Assembly: GCF_037414475.1 (NCBI RefSeq)
Contig: NZ_CP147913.1
Location: 9,558,501 to 9,622,500, forward strand
Origin: Myxococcus stipitatus
Lineage (GTDB): Bacteria > Myxococcota > Myxococcia > Myxococcales > Myxococcaceae
Direction of reading: 5' to 3'
Length of the DNA stretch: 64,000 bases
Under the pieces are notes generated by a model. It saw only the letters and a list, made by a program, of their open reading frames with translations. It was not told the origin of the DNA and ran no database searches. Shown here piece after piece: positions 53,596-64,000 of the stretch. Numbering within the stretch: position 1 is the stretch's first letter; every line of letters starts with the position of its first letter. The translations under genes and the position numbers were made by a program.

Positions 53596-56010
53596 ATGCG
53601 CCGTTGGAGCCCTTCAATCCTCGTCGTGGTGCTGTCGCTGCTGGGGGCAGATCCTGCCCTCGCGCAAGGGGCGGTGAACTCCGAGTCGCTCGTCCTGCGT
53701 AGAGCCCGGGAGCCGCAGGCGTTGGTGGCCCAGGGCACTCCGAGCAGTGGAATCGGGGTGTCCCACACCTTGGGTTGGTTCTATTACGACGCGTTGGTGG
53801 AGCGCGGTTATGTGGACCTGCGCAACCCCGACGACCCGACGGATGACGTCCTCGTCGACAGCGATGGGAACGGGCTGCCCGACTTCCACGAGGATTTGTA
53901 CAACCTCAATCCGGCCCGGGGTTACATCGGTCAGGGGCCACGGTGCACGCCCGAGCGGCTCTTCACGCATCAGCGCTCTGGCGGTGGGACGGTGCAGCTG
54001 CGTGAGCCGGAGCTGCTGACAGGTTCATGTACTTCGCCACGGAGCTACGAGGCTGGCGTGGGGCCTCGGCGGTGGCCGACGGGTGAGCCGGGCTATCCGG
54101 CGAGGCCGGGGGGCTCCGTCGTGGGGCAGCCGATGAACTCGGCCACCGACCTGGTGACTCCCGAAGGCTATCTGGTGGACAGCGCGATTCCAGATCGATT
54201 GGACGAGTACTTTGGTGACCGGGGCGTCTTCCCACACATCCCCAATCTGCTCGAGCCACGGGACCCGCTGAACCTCGGCATGGGATTCGGGCAGATCCTG
54301 ATGTTGAGCACGGATGATGATGGCAACCAGTGTCCGGACCTGGCGCTCGCCACCGAGTGCCTTGCACCGCGGATGGCGCAGTCCTCGTCAGGCGCCCCTC
54401 CCCTCGTGGGGCCGGTGTGGGATCTCACGACCGCGGACGATGGCATCCCGGACTACAAGGCCAGCGCGTTCGATCCCTGGGGTCGGCTCATCCCGGGCCA
54501 GGATCCGACTGTGCCCATCGACGAGTCGGATCGACGCGTGGAGATGGGGCTCGTGGATGGGCAACGGGAGATTGTCTTCTTCCTCGTCACCTACTCCGAC
54601 CAGAGCTATGGGACGTCCACGGATACCTGCTTCCTCCCAGCGCCAGCGGGTGGCGGCAGGCTTCAATGCGAGCTGTGGGGGCATGGCGACATCAACGTCT
54701 TCTTCTCGAAGACGGCGCTCAACCTAGACCTCTATCAACTGCCAGACAATGTGGTCGCCTCGGTGAACCCGTCCCAGAACTGGCTTCAGGGGGACGCGGC
54801 CTCGCGGATTACCTGGGAGTCGATGGGCCGGATCTTCATCACCGAGACGGAGCCCCTCGAAGCCGTGAGCTTGGGACAGAAGACCCCCCACGTGCTCATC
54901 CTCAAGCCGACCTTGGCCTCCGATGCCTGGGTGATGGGATGGGAGGACGTCAACTCGGGCGGCACCCGCGGCTTCAACAACACGGTCTTCATCATTCATG
55001 GCGTGGGGGAGCGCCCGACGCTCGCATCTATCGAGATCATGGATCCGAATCCGTCGGTCGAGTGGCAGCCGGTCAGGATCGAGGCGACTGTCTACGACCG
55101 CGAACCCGAGGGGCCGGTGCCCTCTGGAACCGTCGAGTTCCTCGTGGACGGAGTCGTCTCGACCACGGTGCCGTTGGACGCCACGGGGCGCGCAACAACC
55201 GAGATCAGCTTCGCCGCTGGCGAGTACGGCGTCTCCGCGAGGTTCACACCGGGCACTGACGTCCACGCGGCAAGCGAGACGGGTGTCTACGTCCAGACGG
55301 TCGAACCCGCGGTCGACGCCGGCGAGGATGCGGGATCTGAAGATGCTGGCGCAGTCGATGCGGGGAGCGTCGACAGTGGCTCGGATGCAGGACCGGTCGA
55401 CGCTGGCAGCGTCGACAGTGGCTCGGACGCGGGTCCGGTGGATGCGGGCTCGGATGCCGGAGAACCCGACGCGGGTCAGGTCGACGCCGGCTCTGATGCG
55501 GGCGAGCCAGACGCAGGCGAACCCGACGCCGGCCAGGTCGACGCTGGCCCCGATGCTGGCGAACCAGACGCAGGCGAAGCCGATGCCGGTGAGCCCGACG
55601 CCGGCTCTGATGCTGGCGAGCCCGACGCCGGTGAAGTCGACGCAGGCCTCGATGCTGGTGAGCCCGATGCTGGCGAGCCCGACGCCGGTGAAGTCGACGC
55701 GGGCTCCGATGCAGGTGAGTCCGACGCAGGCGAAGCCGATGCAGGCGGCGCGGCCGACGGTGGTTCGGACGCGGGTGAGGCTGACGCTGGCGACTCCGAT
55801 GCTGGAAGCACCGATGCAGGTAGCGGCGATGCAGGCTCTCCATCCGAAGACGGTGGAACAGACCCAGGTGAAGGTGTCACCGGTCCCCGCGATCTGAAGG
55901 TGACTGGCTGGGGCTGCAGTTCGACCGAAGCAGGCGGGTCATCGCTCATGCTCCTGTCGCTTTGGCTGAGCCTCTCGTTCATGCGCTCGCGGCGCCGCGC
56001 CAACCACTGA
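53596..56010 (+). CDS. Secreted surface protein: Ig-like domain, Asp-Ala-Gly repeats, MYXO-CTERM tag
   Basis: 804 residues. The N-terminal signal peptide (MRRWSPSILVVVLSLLG...ALAQG) is cut near residue 24. The middle region is unlike families I know, with a calcium-loop-like DSDGNGLPDFHED. A bacterial Ig-like domain spans about residues 475-570. Residues 574-755 are a low-complexity, highly acidic repeat of DAG units. The C-terminus has Gly-Cys (Cys774), a hydrophobic helix and RSRRR, the tripartite MYXO-CTERM sorting signal expected to be processed by a myxosortase, with Cys lipidation and outer-surface display. The start ATG at 53596 has GGGAG just upstream; another in-frame ATG at 53536 is possible. 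The substrate or partner is unknown. Confidence 0.88.
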   Translation: MRRWSPSILVVVLSLLGADPALAQGAVNSESLVLRRAREPQALVAQGTPSSGIGVSHTLGWFYYDALVERGYVDLRNPDDPTDDVLVDSDGNGLPDFHEDLYNLNPARGYIGQGPRCTPERLFTHQRSGGGTVQLREPELLTGSCTSPRSYEAGVGPRRWPTGEPGYPARPGGSVVGQPMNSATDLVTPEGYLVDSAIPDRLDEYFGDRGVFPHIPNLLEPRDPLNLGMGFGQILMLSTDDDGNQCPDLALATECLAPRMAQSSSGAPPLVGPVWDLTTADDGIPDYKASAFDPWGRLIPGQDPTVPIDESDRRVEMGLVDGQREIVFFLVTYSDQSYGTSTDTCFLPAPAGGGRLQCELWGHGDINVFFSKTALNLDLYQLPDNVVASVNPSQNWLQGDAASRITWESMGRIFITETEPLEAVSLGQKTPHVLILKPTLASDAWVMGWEDVNSGGTRGFNNTVFIIHGVGERPTLASIEIMDPNPSVEWQPVRIEATVYDREPEGPVPSGTVEFLVDGVVSTTVPLDATGRATTEISFAAGEYGVSARFTPGTDVHAASETGVYVQTVEPAVDAGEDAGSEDAGAVDAGSVDSGSDAGPVDAGSVDSGSDAGPVDAGSDAGEPDAGQVDAGSDAGEPDAGEPDAGQVDAGPDAGEPDAGEADAGEPDAGSDAGEPDAGEVDAGLDAGEPDAGEPDAGEVDAGSDAGESDAGEADAGGAADGGSDAGEADAGDSDAGSTDAGSGDAGSPSEDGGTDPGEGVTGPRDLKVTGWGCSSTEAGGSSLMLLSLWLSLSFMRSRRRANH
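55315..55860 (+). repeat. In-frame DNA repeat encoding (S/E/P)DAG units
   Basis: About 180 codons of tandem, slightly varied units built on GAYGCRGGY, grouped into higher-order blocks such as DAGEPDAGE and DSGSDAGPVDAG. The repeat encodes an extended Asp-rich stalk between the Ig-like domain and the surface anchor. Synonymous variation between copies suggests slippage or unequal exchange followed by drift, so copy number probably differs between strains. Confidence 0.9.
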
Positions 56011-56012
56011 CC

Positions 56013-56064
56013 GGAGGGTCTCTCGAAGTCACGGCCGGAACACACACGGCTTCGAGAGACCTCC
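56013..56064. terminator. Bidirectional terminator hairpin
   Basis: GGAGGGTCTCTCGAAG (56013-56028) pairs with CTTCGAGAGACCTCC (56050-56064), a 15-pair stem with one bulged base and a 21-base loop. It lies exactly between the stops of the convergent surface-protein and cysteine-rich-protein genes. Confidence 0.7.
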
Positions 56065-56072
56065 CCTCCCCG

Positions 56073-56480
56073 TCACGGGGTCTTCCAGTCTCCGTAGCAC
56101 CCCGTGACGCCACACGCGGGACAGCGGCACCCGAGGTAGTACCAGCGCACGTCCGAGCTGCCCGAGTAGAAGGCCACTCCCTCGACCACTTCGAACCCGG
56201 TGCCACCGCAGACACACGCGCTCTCTTCGAGCTCGGCGTCGTCGAGGAACTCCAGGCTGTCCGCCAGGGGAACCTGCTCCTCGCACCGGGTGCAGGTCTG
56301 GACGGCCGCGCCCGCCTCCTCGTCCATCAGCAGGCTCAGCACCTCCGTACCGCAAGGGCACCGGAGGTCTGTCATCCGCTCGACGGGGTAACCGTTCTCC
56401 TGGCTGTACCGCGCGAGGGACTCTCGGATGTCCTCACGAGAATCCCCGACGTAGTGCCGGCCCTTCCGCTTCAGCGCCAT
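56073..56480 (-). CDS. Small cysteine-rich (zinc-ribbon-like) protein
   Basis: 135 residues with paired cysteines in CPCG, CTRC, CVCGG and CRCPACGVTGC, consistent with two zinc-binding ribbons, and an N-terminal helical segment. There is no signal peptide, so it is cytoplasmic. The ATG at 56480 is chosen (MALKRKGRHYVG), with GAGAGGGAC upstream; the longer frame is the antisense shadow of the neighbouring dehydrogenase. Function unknown. It is the last gene of the minus-strand run that begins with the fatty-acid oxidation genes, 44 bases from its neighbour. Confidence 0.8.
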   Translation of the reverse strand: MALKRKGRHYVGDSREDIRESLARYSQENGYPVERMTDLRCPCGTEVLSLLMDEEAGAAVQTCTRCEEQVPLADSLEFLDDAELEESACVCGGTGFEVVEGVAFYSGSSDVRWYYLGCRCPACGVTGCYGDWKTP

Positions 56481-56524
56481 GCGAACGCAGTCCCTCTCGC
56501 CACCCGCCCGACCGCGAGGCCGAA

Positions 56525-57670
56525 TCAGCCCAACAACCGGAAGCTCTCGCGAGCAATCACCATCCGCTGCACCTCGCTGGTGCCCTCGTAGATGGTCTGC
56601 ACGCGGGCGTCGCGGAAGTACCGCTCCACCGGGAACTCGTCGATGTAGCCGTAGCCCCCGTGCAACTGCACGGCCTTGTCGCAGACGCGGTTGCTCGTCT
56701 CGCTGGCGAAGAGCTTCGCCATGGACGCCTCGCGGGTGAACGGCTGCTTCTGATCCTTCATGTAAGCCGCGCGCAGCGTCAGCAACTCCGCTGCGTCGAT
56801 CTGCGTCTTCATGTCCGCGAGCATGAACCGCGGCCCCTGGAACTCGCCGATCACCTGACCGAACGCCTTGCGGTCCTTCACGTAGGACACGCTGGCCTCG
56901 AGCGCCGCGCGAGCCACGCCACATGCCTGCGACGCGATGCCGATGCGTCCGCCATCCAGCGCGACCATCGCCAGCCGGAACCCCTGCCCTTCCGCACCCA
57001 GCAGGTTCTCCGCCGGAATCACGCAGTCCTCGAACGTCAGCGCCACCGTGTTCGAGGAGCGCAGCCCCATCTTGTCCTCATGCCGGCCGATGTGGAGACC
57101 CTTCGTGCCGCCCTCCACGATGAAACATGACAGGCCCTTGTTGCCCGTGGCGGCCGTCCGCGCCCACACCACGAGGACCCCCGCGTGTGCACCCGACGTA
57201 ATCCACTGCTTGCTGCCGTTGATGACCCAGGAGTCGCCACGGCGGACCGCCGACGTCAGCATCGCGCCCGGGTCCGAGCCCGCATGCGGCTCCGACAGCG
57301 CGAACGAGCCCGCCACCGCCTCACCGGACGCCAGGCGCGTCACATACTTCTCGCGCTGGGCCTCGGTGCCGAAGGCGTTGATGAGCTCCGCGCACATGTT
57401 CGTCACGGCCATGGCCACCGACGTGGACGCATCCGCCGCGGCCATCTCCATCATCGCCAGCGCGTAGGAGACAGCCCCCGCCTCCGAGCCGCCGTACTGG
57501 GCCGGGATGTTCACGCCCAGGAGCCCCAACTCCCCCAGCTCCTTGAAGATCTCCGTGGGGAAGCGCTCCTGGCGATCCAGCTCGCGGGCGAGCGGAGCCA
57601 CACGCTCCCGGGCGAACTTGCGGGCCGTCTCGCGAATCAGCTTCTGGGTCTCGGTCAGCTCGAGGTTCAC
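56525..57670 (-). CDS. Acyl-CoA dehydrogenase (first of two)
   Basis: 381 residues with the standard three-part acyl-CoA dehydrogenase fold. It has the FAD/substrate motif FALSEPHAGSD, the catalytic base Glu362 in IYEGTSEVQ, and the QLHGGYGY block. It introduces the alpha,beta double bond into acyl-CoA, passing electrons to ETF. It is ten bases downstream of the AgmX/PglI-like gene. It differs clearly from the second copy, so the two probably differ in chain-length preference. Confidence 0.93.
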   Translation of the reverse strand: MNLELTETQKLIRETARKFARERVAPLARELDRQERFPTEIFKELGELGLLGVNIPAQYGGSEAGAVSYALAMMEMAAADASTSVAMAVTNMCAELINAFGTEAQREKYVTRLASGEAVAGSFALSEPHAGSDPGAMLTSAVRRGDSWVINGSKQWITSGAHAGVLVVWARTAATGNKGLSCFIVEGGTKGLHIGRHEDKMGLRSSNTVALTFEDCVIPAENLLGAEGQGFRLAMVALDGGRIGIASQACGVARAALEASVSYVKDRKAFGQVIGEFQGPRFMLADMKTQIDAAELLTLRAAYMKDQKQPFTREASMAKLFASETSNRVCDKAVQLHGGYGYIDEFPVERYFRDARVQTIYEGTSEVQRMVIARESFRLLG

Positions 57671-57680
57671 GTCGGTTGTC

Positions 57681-58133
57681 CTACTCGATGGCCTTGAGGT
57701 TGAACGGATACTCGATGGGATGGTCGACGCCGTCCGGAGGCTTGGGGAACGTCATCGACGACAGCACGGCCACCACGCAGTCGTGGAGGTTCGGATCCTT
57801 CAGCGTGCTGGACTTCTTGACCACCTTCGCGCTCTTCACCAACCCGTTGGCGTCGATGGTGAAGGTCGTCGCCAGACGCCCCTCCACCTTCTTGTCCTTC
57901 TCCGCCATGTGGTCCTCGTAGCACTCCTGGATGCGCGCCTGGTTGTAGGCGACCACCTGGCGGATGGAGTCTGGGGTGAAGGGCATGCGAGCCACGTCCG
58001 GCGCGTCGCTCTTCGCGGGCGCCGACGTGGCGGAGGCACCGGACTTTCCGCCCGAGGGCTTCTTCGCCGGACCCCCTTGCGCGAGCGAGGCGGCCGAGGC
58101 CAGGACCAGGACGGATAGCAGTGCCTTCTTCAT
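57681..58133 (-). CDS. Periplasmic AgmX/PglI C-terminal domain-like protein
   Basis: 150 residues. A cleavable signal peptide (MKKALLSVLVLASAASLA) is followed by a Lys/Ser/Ala-rich linker (about 20-48). The C-terminal domain contains ARIQECYEDH, GRLATTFTI and CVVAVLSSMTFPKP, which I recognise as the AgmX/PglI C-terminal (TonB-C-like) domain common in myxobacteria. Two cysteines (in QECYE and HDCV) are in the usual disulfide positions. Its role in the envelope is unknown. It is squeezed between two acyl-CoA dehydrogenase genes with gaps of only 10 and 6 bases, so it is surely co-expressed with them. Confidence 0.85.
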   Translation of the reverse strand: MKKALLSVLVLASAASLAQGGPAKKPSGGKSGASATSAPAKSDAPDVARMPFTPDSIRQVVAYNQARIQECYEDHMAEKDKKVEGRLATTFTIDANGLVKSAKVVKKSSTLKDPNLHDCVVAVLSSMTFPKPPDGVDHPIEYPFNLKAIE

Positions 58134-58139
58134 GAATGC

Positions 58140-59282
<1,143 letters not shown>

Positions 59283-59359
59283 GAGGGCTCCATATTACGA
59301 GGGGTTCTCTCAGGGAATAGCGAAGACGCCCCGCCGGACTCCTGGCGAGGGTTCCAGCA

Positions 59360-60022
59360 TCAATCTGGCGGCGCCCGCCCGCCCGGCTTCCGGGGTTCCT
59401 GGGCCTTGAGGGGCGTCCCCAGGAACATGTTCAGAGGCACCGTCACATCGATGGAGACATCCATCCGAGCCCCCTGCCCCGTCCACGTCCGGCGCAGCAC
59501 GGCGGACACCGTCCAGGGGGTGGTGCTCGGATGTCGTTCAATCAGGTCGAAGCTCAGCCCCACGCCGGCCAAGCCCCCCGAGCCATCCTGGCCCCACAGG
59601 CCCGCGCCCTCGACGAGGGCTCCCAGGCGCGCGCTGTCCGGGAACACATACACCCGAGCCCCCGCGGCCAGCCGCCAGGCCGTGTTCTTCAGGCGCACCT
59701 GGGGTTCGATGAAGGGGGAAGCGATGAGGGTGGGACCGGGGATGTCCCAGGCGGGGAAGGCCCACGGGTGGACGGGCCAGGAGAGCACCCAGTGCTCCTT
59801 CGCGCCCTGCCCCCACTCGAAGCGGACATCGGGGATGAGCGGCTCGAGGAAGCAGCCCGTGTAGAGGCAGAACGAGCGCTTCCAGGAGACCAGCGCGGGG
59901 GCCCGTCCGGACTCGGTGTCCCCGGTTTCGGTGTCTCCGGTTTCGGAGACAGGCTCGGAGCGGGCCGGTGCCGCGGCCAGGAGAATCGTGAGGAGACTCC
60001 CAGCCGCGAGCGAGTGTGTCAC
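59360..60022 (-). CDS. Secreted hypothetical, probable outer-membrane beta-barrel-like protein
   Basis: 220 residues. The signal peptide ends near ARSEP. A short Thr/Glu/Gly tandem (ETGDTETGDTESG) follows, then alternating hydrophobic/aromatic strands consistent with a beta-structured envelope protein. Unknown family. The start is the GTG at 60022, overlapping the enoyl-CoA hydratase stop as GTGA, so translation is coupled to that gene. Confidence 0.75.
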   Translation of the reverse strand: MTHSLAAGSLLTILLAAAPARSEPVSETGDTETGDTESGRAPALVSWKRSFCLYTGCFLEPLIPDVRFEWGQGAKEHWVLSWPVHPWAFPAWDIPGPTLIASPFIEPQVRLKNTAWRLAAGARVYVFPDSARLGALVEGAGLWGQDGSGGLAGVGLSFDLIERHPSTTPWTVSAVLRRTWTGQGARMDVSIDVTVPLNMFLGTPLKAQEPRKPGGRAPPD

Positions 60023-60795
60023 TTGCCGGTGAACACCGCGGGACGCTTCTCGAGGAACGCCTTCATGCCCTCTCGCTGGTCCTCGGAGCCGAACAGCTCC
60101 GCGAAGCCCTGGCGCTCGAGCGTGTTGGCCTCGGTCAGGTCCTTGTCCGCGCCCTGCTCGATGACCCGCTTGGCCTTGCCGATGGCCAGGGGGCCGTTCT
60201 TGAGCATCTTCGCCGCGACAGCGCGGCAGTGCGCGAGCAGGCCATCGGCCGGCAGCACCTCGAGCACCAGGCCGATCTCCTTGGCCTTGGCCGCGTCGAT
60301 GCGCGCGCCGGTGAAGACGAGCTCCTTGGCGCGGGCACGGCCCACCGCGCGGGTCAGCCGCTGCGTGCCGCCGAAGCCCGGGATGACCCCCAGGCCCACT
60401 TCCGGCAGGCCGAGCTGGGCCTTCTCAGACGCGTAGATGAAGTCACACGCCAGGGCGAGTTCGCAGCCACCGCCCAGCGCGAAGCCATTCACCGCGGCGA
60501 TGGTGGGGATGGACAGCGACTCCAGCAGCGCGAAGGCGCGGTGGCCCAGGGCGGCGAACTCCTGCGCCTGGGACTCGGAGAGCGAGGCCATCTCGGCGAT
60601 GTCCGCGCCAGCGACGAAGGCCTTCTCGCCTCCGCCCGTGATGATGAGCACGCGCGTCTCGGAGCTCAGCGACCGCACCGCGGCCTCCAGCTCCTGGAGC
60701 GTCTTGTTGTTGAGGGCGTTGAGCGCCTTGGGGCGGTCGATGGTGAGGGTGGCGACCGCGCCGTCGTGCTCCAGACGGATGTTCTCGTAGGCCAT
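60019..60795 (-). CDS. Enoyl-CoA hydratase (crotonase)
   Basis: 258 residues, the normal crotonase length. Both catalytic glutamates are present: Glu112 (in GGGCELAL) and Glu132 (in GLPEVGLGVIPG). The oxyanion-hole stretch AFVAGADI is also present. It hydrates enoyl-CoA to 3-hydroxyacyl-CoA, acting between the acyl-CoA dehydrogenases downstream and the 3-hydroxyacyl-CoA dehydrogenase upstream. The ATG at 60795 (MAYENIRLE) is the family start; the longer frame overlaps the upstream gene. Confidence 0.95.
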   Translation of the reverse strand: MAYENIRLEHDGAVATLTIDRPKALNALNNKTLQELEAAVRSLSSETRVLIITGGGEKAFVAGADIAEMASLSESQAQEFAALGHRAFALLESLSIPTIAAVNGFALGGGCELALACDFIYASEKAQLGLPEVGLGVIPGFGGTQRLTRAVGRARAKELVFTGARIDAAKAKEIGLVLEVLPADGLLAHCRAVAAKMLKNGPLAIGKAKRVIEQGADKDLTEANTLERQGFAELFGSEDQREGMKAFLEKRPAVFTGK

Positions 60796-60815
60796 GTTCG
60801 AAGGTCCTCGCCAGG

Positions 60816-61664
60816 TCAGTACTTGTAGAAGCCGCGGCCGCTCTTCTTGCCGAACCAGCCGGCATCCACGTACTGGCGCAGGAGCGGGCACGGACGGTAC
60901 TTCGGGTCACCCAGGCCCTTGTGCAGCACCTCGGCGATGTAGAGCACGGTGTCCAGGCCGATGAAGTCGGCGAGCTGGAGCGGGCCCATGGGCTGGTTGG
61001 TGCCCAGCTTCATCGCGGTGTCGATGTCCTCCGCGGTGCCCAAGCCCTCCATCAGCGCGTAGCAGGCCTCGTTCAGCATCGGAATGAGGATGCGGTTGAC
61101 GATGAAGCCCGGGTAGTCCTTGGAGACGACCGTCGTCTTGCCCATGCGCTCGGAGAGCGCGCGCGTGGTGGTGTAGGTCTCCTCGGACGTCGCGGCGCCG
61201 CGGATGAGCTCCACCAGCTGCATCACCGGCACCGGGTTCATGAAGTGCATCCCGATGACGGCCTCGGGGCGCTTCGTGGACGCGGCGATGCGGGTGATGG
61301 GGATGGACGAGGTGTTGGTGGCGAGGATGCCGCCGGGCCGGACGACGGCGTCCAAGTCCTGGAAGATGCGGCGCTTGAGGTCCTCGTTCTCCGTCACGGC
61401 CTCGATGGCGAAGTCGACGTCCTTCGCCTCGGTGACGTTCGTCAGCGTGGAGAGGTTGGCCTCGGCGGCCTGCTGTTTGGCGGCATCGAGCTTGCCCTTC
61501 TCCACCAGCTTCTTCAGGCCGGCGCGGATGCGGTCAGCGCCCTTGGCGAGACCCTCCTTGGATACGTCCGCCAGCGTGACGCGAAGGCCGGCCTGCAGTG
61601 CCACCTGCGCGATTCCCGCGCCCATCTGCCCGGCGCCGACGACGACGATGTGCTCCGTTGCCAT
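60816..61664 (-). CDS. 3-hydroxybutyryl-CoA dehydrogenase
   Basis: 282 residues, a single-function Hbd/PaaH type enzyme. The N-terminal NAD site is GAGQMGAGIAQ (10-20). Catalytic residues lie in NTSS (117-120) and GMHFMNP (His140, Asn143), with NRILIPMLNEA in the C-terminal dimer domain. It oxidises 3-hydroxyacyl-CoA to 3-oxoacyl-CoA, the step before thiolase. It is 20 bases upstream of the enoyl-CoA hydratase. Confidence 0.95.
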   Translation of the reverse strand: MATEHIVVVGAGQMGAGIAQVALQAGLRVTLADVSKEGLAKGADRIRAGLKKLVEKGKLDAAKQQAAEANLSTLTNVTEAKDVDFAIEAVTENEDLKRRIFQDLDAVVRPGGILATNTSSIPITRIAASTKRPEAVIGMHFMNPVPVMQLVELIRGAATSEETYTTTRALSERMGKTTVVSKDYPGFIVNRILIPMLNEACYALMEGLGTAEDIDTAMKLGTNQPMGPLQLADFIGLDTVLYIAEVLHKGLGDPKYRPCPLLRQYVDAGWFGKKSGRGFYKY

Positions 61665-61733
61665 GGTGCTCTCGAACCCCTCGGTCGGAATGTGAATGAC
61701 GTGGTGCGCCCTTAGCCCACGCCCCCGAGGCGG

Positions 61734-62159
61734 TCAACGAGTCGCGGCGGGCAACTCCAGCTGCCGAACGATGTAGCGGTCCTCCCCCACCGTCAGTGGC
61801 TCCTCGACGCGCAGGCGCTCCTCCCGGCCCGCGAGCTTCACGAAGAGCACCGCGCGGAACGTGCCTTCCGGCAGGTCCGCCTTGAAGGTGAGCTCCGCGG
61901 GCGCGCCGGTGTCTCCGAAGAAGCGCTCCTCGCGCTTGAGGAGCGTTCCGTCCGAGTCCATGACCTGGAAGTCCAGCGCACGAACCTGGGTCCACTCCAT
62001 GCCCGTGGGCTGGATGACGAGCTCGCGCTCGGGGATGCCGGTGATCTGCCAGAGCCAGAGGCCCAGCGCGACGAGCAGCAGCAGGGGCAGCCGCTTCGCC
62101 ATGGGAGAAGAGCGCCAGCCCTTGCGTTCAGGGGTCGTGGGGAGAGGCGTGTCCGCCAC
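61734..62159 (-). CDS. Membrane-anchored hypothetical protein
   Basis: 141 residues: a short cytoplasmic N-terminus, one transmembrane segment (about 22-41, LPLLLLVALGLWLWQITGI), then a periplasmic beta-rich domain of about 100 residues. Family unknown. The GTG at 62159 is preceded by AAGGAA and overlaps closely with the upstream gene (stop at 62162), so it is preferred over Met20 at 62102, which has a pyrimidine-rich upstream sequence. Confidence 0.72.
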   Translation of the reverse strand: MADTPLPTTPERKGWRSSPMAKRLPLLLLVALGLWLWQITGIPERELVIQPTGMEWTQVRALDFQVMDSDGTLLKREERFFGDTGAPAELTFKADLPEGTFRAVLFVKLAGREERLRVEEPLTVGEDRYIVRQLELPAATR

Positions 62160-62161
62160 CG

Positions 62162-62683
62162 CTATTCCTTCTTGGAGCGCTTGGAGCCGGGGCGGCGGGC
62201 GTTGAGCTCGGAGATGACCACGCGCGTGGTGGGAGCGGCGCTCTTTCGCTCCTTGGGGCGGGGCTCGGCGCCCTCCTCGGAGGCATCGGCGCCGAGGTCC
62301 TCGGTCTTGTCGGGAGGCACGAGGCGGACCTGGGCTTTGATCTCCAGCGTCATGCCGGAGATGAGCTTGAGGAACTCGTCGCGGAGCTTCTCGGACTGGA
62401 GGAAGCGGCGGAGCTCCTCGGTGATGGCTCCGGTGACCTCGTCCTTGGTCTTCTCGGCCTGGGAGAGGATGAAGCCGAGGGCTTCCTTGGGGAGCTTGAG
62501 CTGGCCGGCGAGGTTGCGGATGCCCTCTTCAGTCATGAAGAGGGCACCCAGGCCGGCCACGGCCATGCGGCGGACGAACTCCGGGACGAAGCCGGCGGGA
62601 CCGGAGGCCCGGCCTTCGCGGCCGGGGCGGTCCTCGTCGATCAACGGGTCATCGGGGTAATCGTCGTTGCCGGCCGGGGGCAT
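62162..62683 (-). CDS. Conserved hypothetical, cytoplasmic helical
   Basis: 173 residues. The acidic, disordered N-terminus is followed by a helical core (EFVRRMAVAGLGALFMTEEGIR to about 120) that includes a phasin-like pattern of amphipathic helices, and a basic, lysine-rich C-terminus. I do not recognise the family. It lies 21 bases downstream of the Mrp gene and is nearly contiguous with the membrane-anchored hypothetical, so the three are probably co-transcribed. Confidence 0.72.
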   Translation of the reverse strand: MPPAGNDDYPDDPLIDEDRPGREGRASGPAGFVPEFVRRMAVAGLGALFMTEEGIRNLAGQLKLPKEALGFILSQAEKTKDEVTGAITEELRRFLQSEKLRDEFLKLISGMTLEIKAQVRLVPPDKTEDLGADASEEGAEPRPKERKSAAPTTRVVISELNARRPGSKRSKKE

Positions 62684-62704
62684 GTGATGCGTCTCCTTGG
62701 TGGA

Positions 62705-63790
<1,086 letters not shown>

Positions 63791-64000
63791 CGGGACACCT
63801 GAAACCTTTGGAAAACGGGCGCTTGGGGGAGCCCCCGGCGGGGCGCGGAACATGCCAGCCCGGGGGGGACTGGTTCAACGTCGTTTAACGCGGTGTGGGC
63901 GCGGACGCACCTGGGCGATGGCCTGGAGGGCCGGAGGGTGTCGGCGGGCTGAAGGTGTCCATCAGGGACACTGTGAGCGGGGGCGAGCGGGCTTACTCGA

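Noticed and set aside
55315-55860. Possible CRISPR-like or minisatellite repeat
   Set aside because: Units are short, contiguous, in frame and encode DAG; there are no spacers and no cas genes.

Overview
The window is G+C-rich (third codon positions dominated by G/C) and carries myxobacterial hallmarks: a very large NRPS/PKS gene, a C-terminal MYXO-CTERM type surface tag, an AgmX/PglI-like periplasmic protein and a divergent PilZ protein. It is best read as a chromosomal segment of Myxococcus or a close relative. From memory, and not checked here, the gene set and its proximity to rpsA resemble the M. xanthus DK1622 neighbourhood around MXAN_3779 (myxoprincomide synthetase) to MXAN_3793 (rpsA).

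Region 1 (3-37025, +): one open reading frame of more than 12,300 codons that enters from upstream. It encodes a hybrid NRPS-PKS assembly line. The order is partial C-A(Thr)-N-MT-PCP; C-A-PCP; C-A(Val-like)-PCP; C-A(Ser-like)-PCP; C-A-PCP; KS-AT(malonyl)-ACP; C-[degenerate A split by a luciferase-like monooxygenase, no carrier]; C-A(Ser)-PCP; C-A(Val-like)-PCP; C-A-PCP; C-A(Asp)-PCP-TE. No epimerase or ketoreductase is present. The expected C-terminal part is ...N-Me-Thr-X-Val-Ser-X-C2(oxidised)-Ser-Val-X-Asp, released by the TE. The carrier-less oxidation module is the most unusual feature of the window.

Region 2 (37123-42984, all -): a MATE exporter, a DedA membrane protein, a single-domain cyclic-nucleotide-binding protein, a gamma-carbonic-anhydrase-like protein, miaB and a small hypothetical. 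The exporter is convergent with the megasynthase across a strong hairpin.

Region 3 (43168-45012, +): a two-gene restriction-modification locus inserted between minus-strand housekeeping genes. The 5-methylcytosine methyltransferase looks intact. The endonuclease is wrecked by an internal deletion plus frameshift.

Region 4 (45020-50830, all -): thiolase, 3-oxoacid CoA-transferase A and B, PilZ-like, RlmD/RumA-type RNA methyltransferase and a CoxE-like VWA protein. The first three form an acetoacetate/ketone-body module. A perfect 12-bp palindrome of TetR-operator type lies upstream.

Region 5 (50831-56480): rpsA (-) with a recognisable promoter, leader hairpin and terminator. Next come a signal-peptide, Ig-like, Asp-Ala-Gly-repeat, MYXO-CTERM surface protein (+) and a convergent small cysteine-rich protein (-).

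Region 6 (56525-64000, all -): a beta-oxidation-like series (3-hydroxyacyl-CoA dehydrogenase, enoyl-CoA hydratase, two acyl-CoA dehydrogenases) interleaved with small envelope proteins, preceded by an Mrp/NBP35 Fe-S carrier ATPase and two small hypotheticals. With the thiolase and CoA-transferase genes this gives the window a full acyl-CoA oxidation/ketone-body gene set. No tRNA, rRNA, CRISPR array or insertion sequence was recognised.
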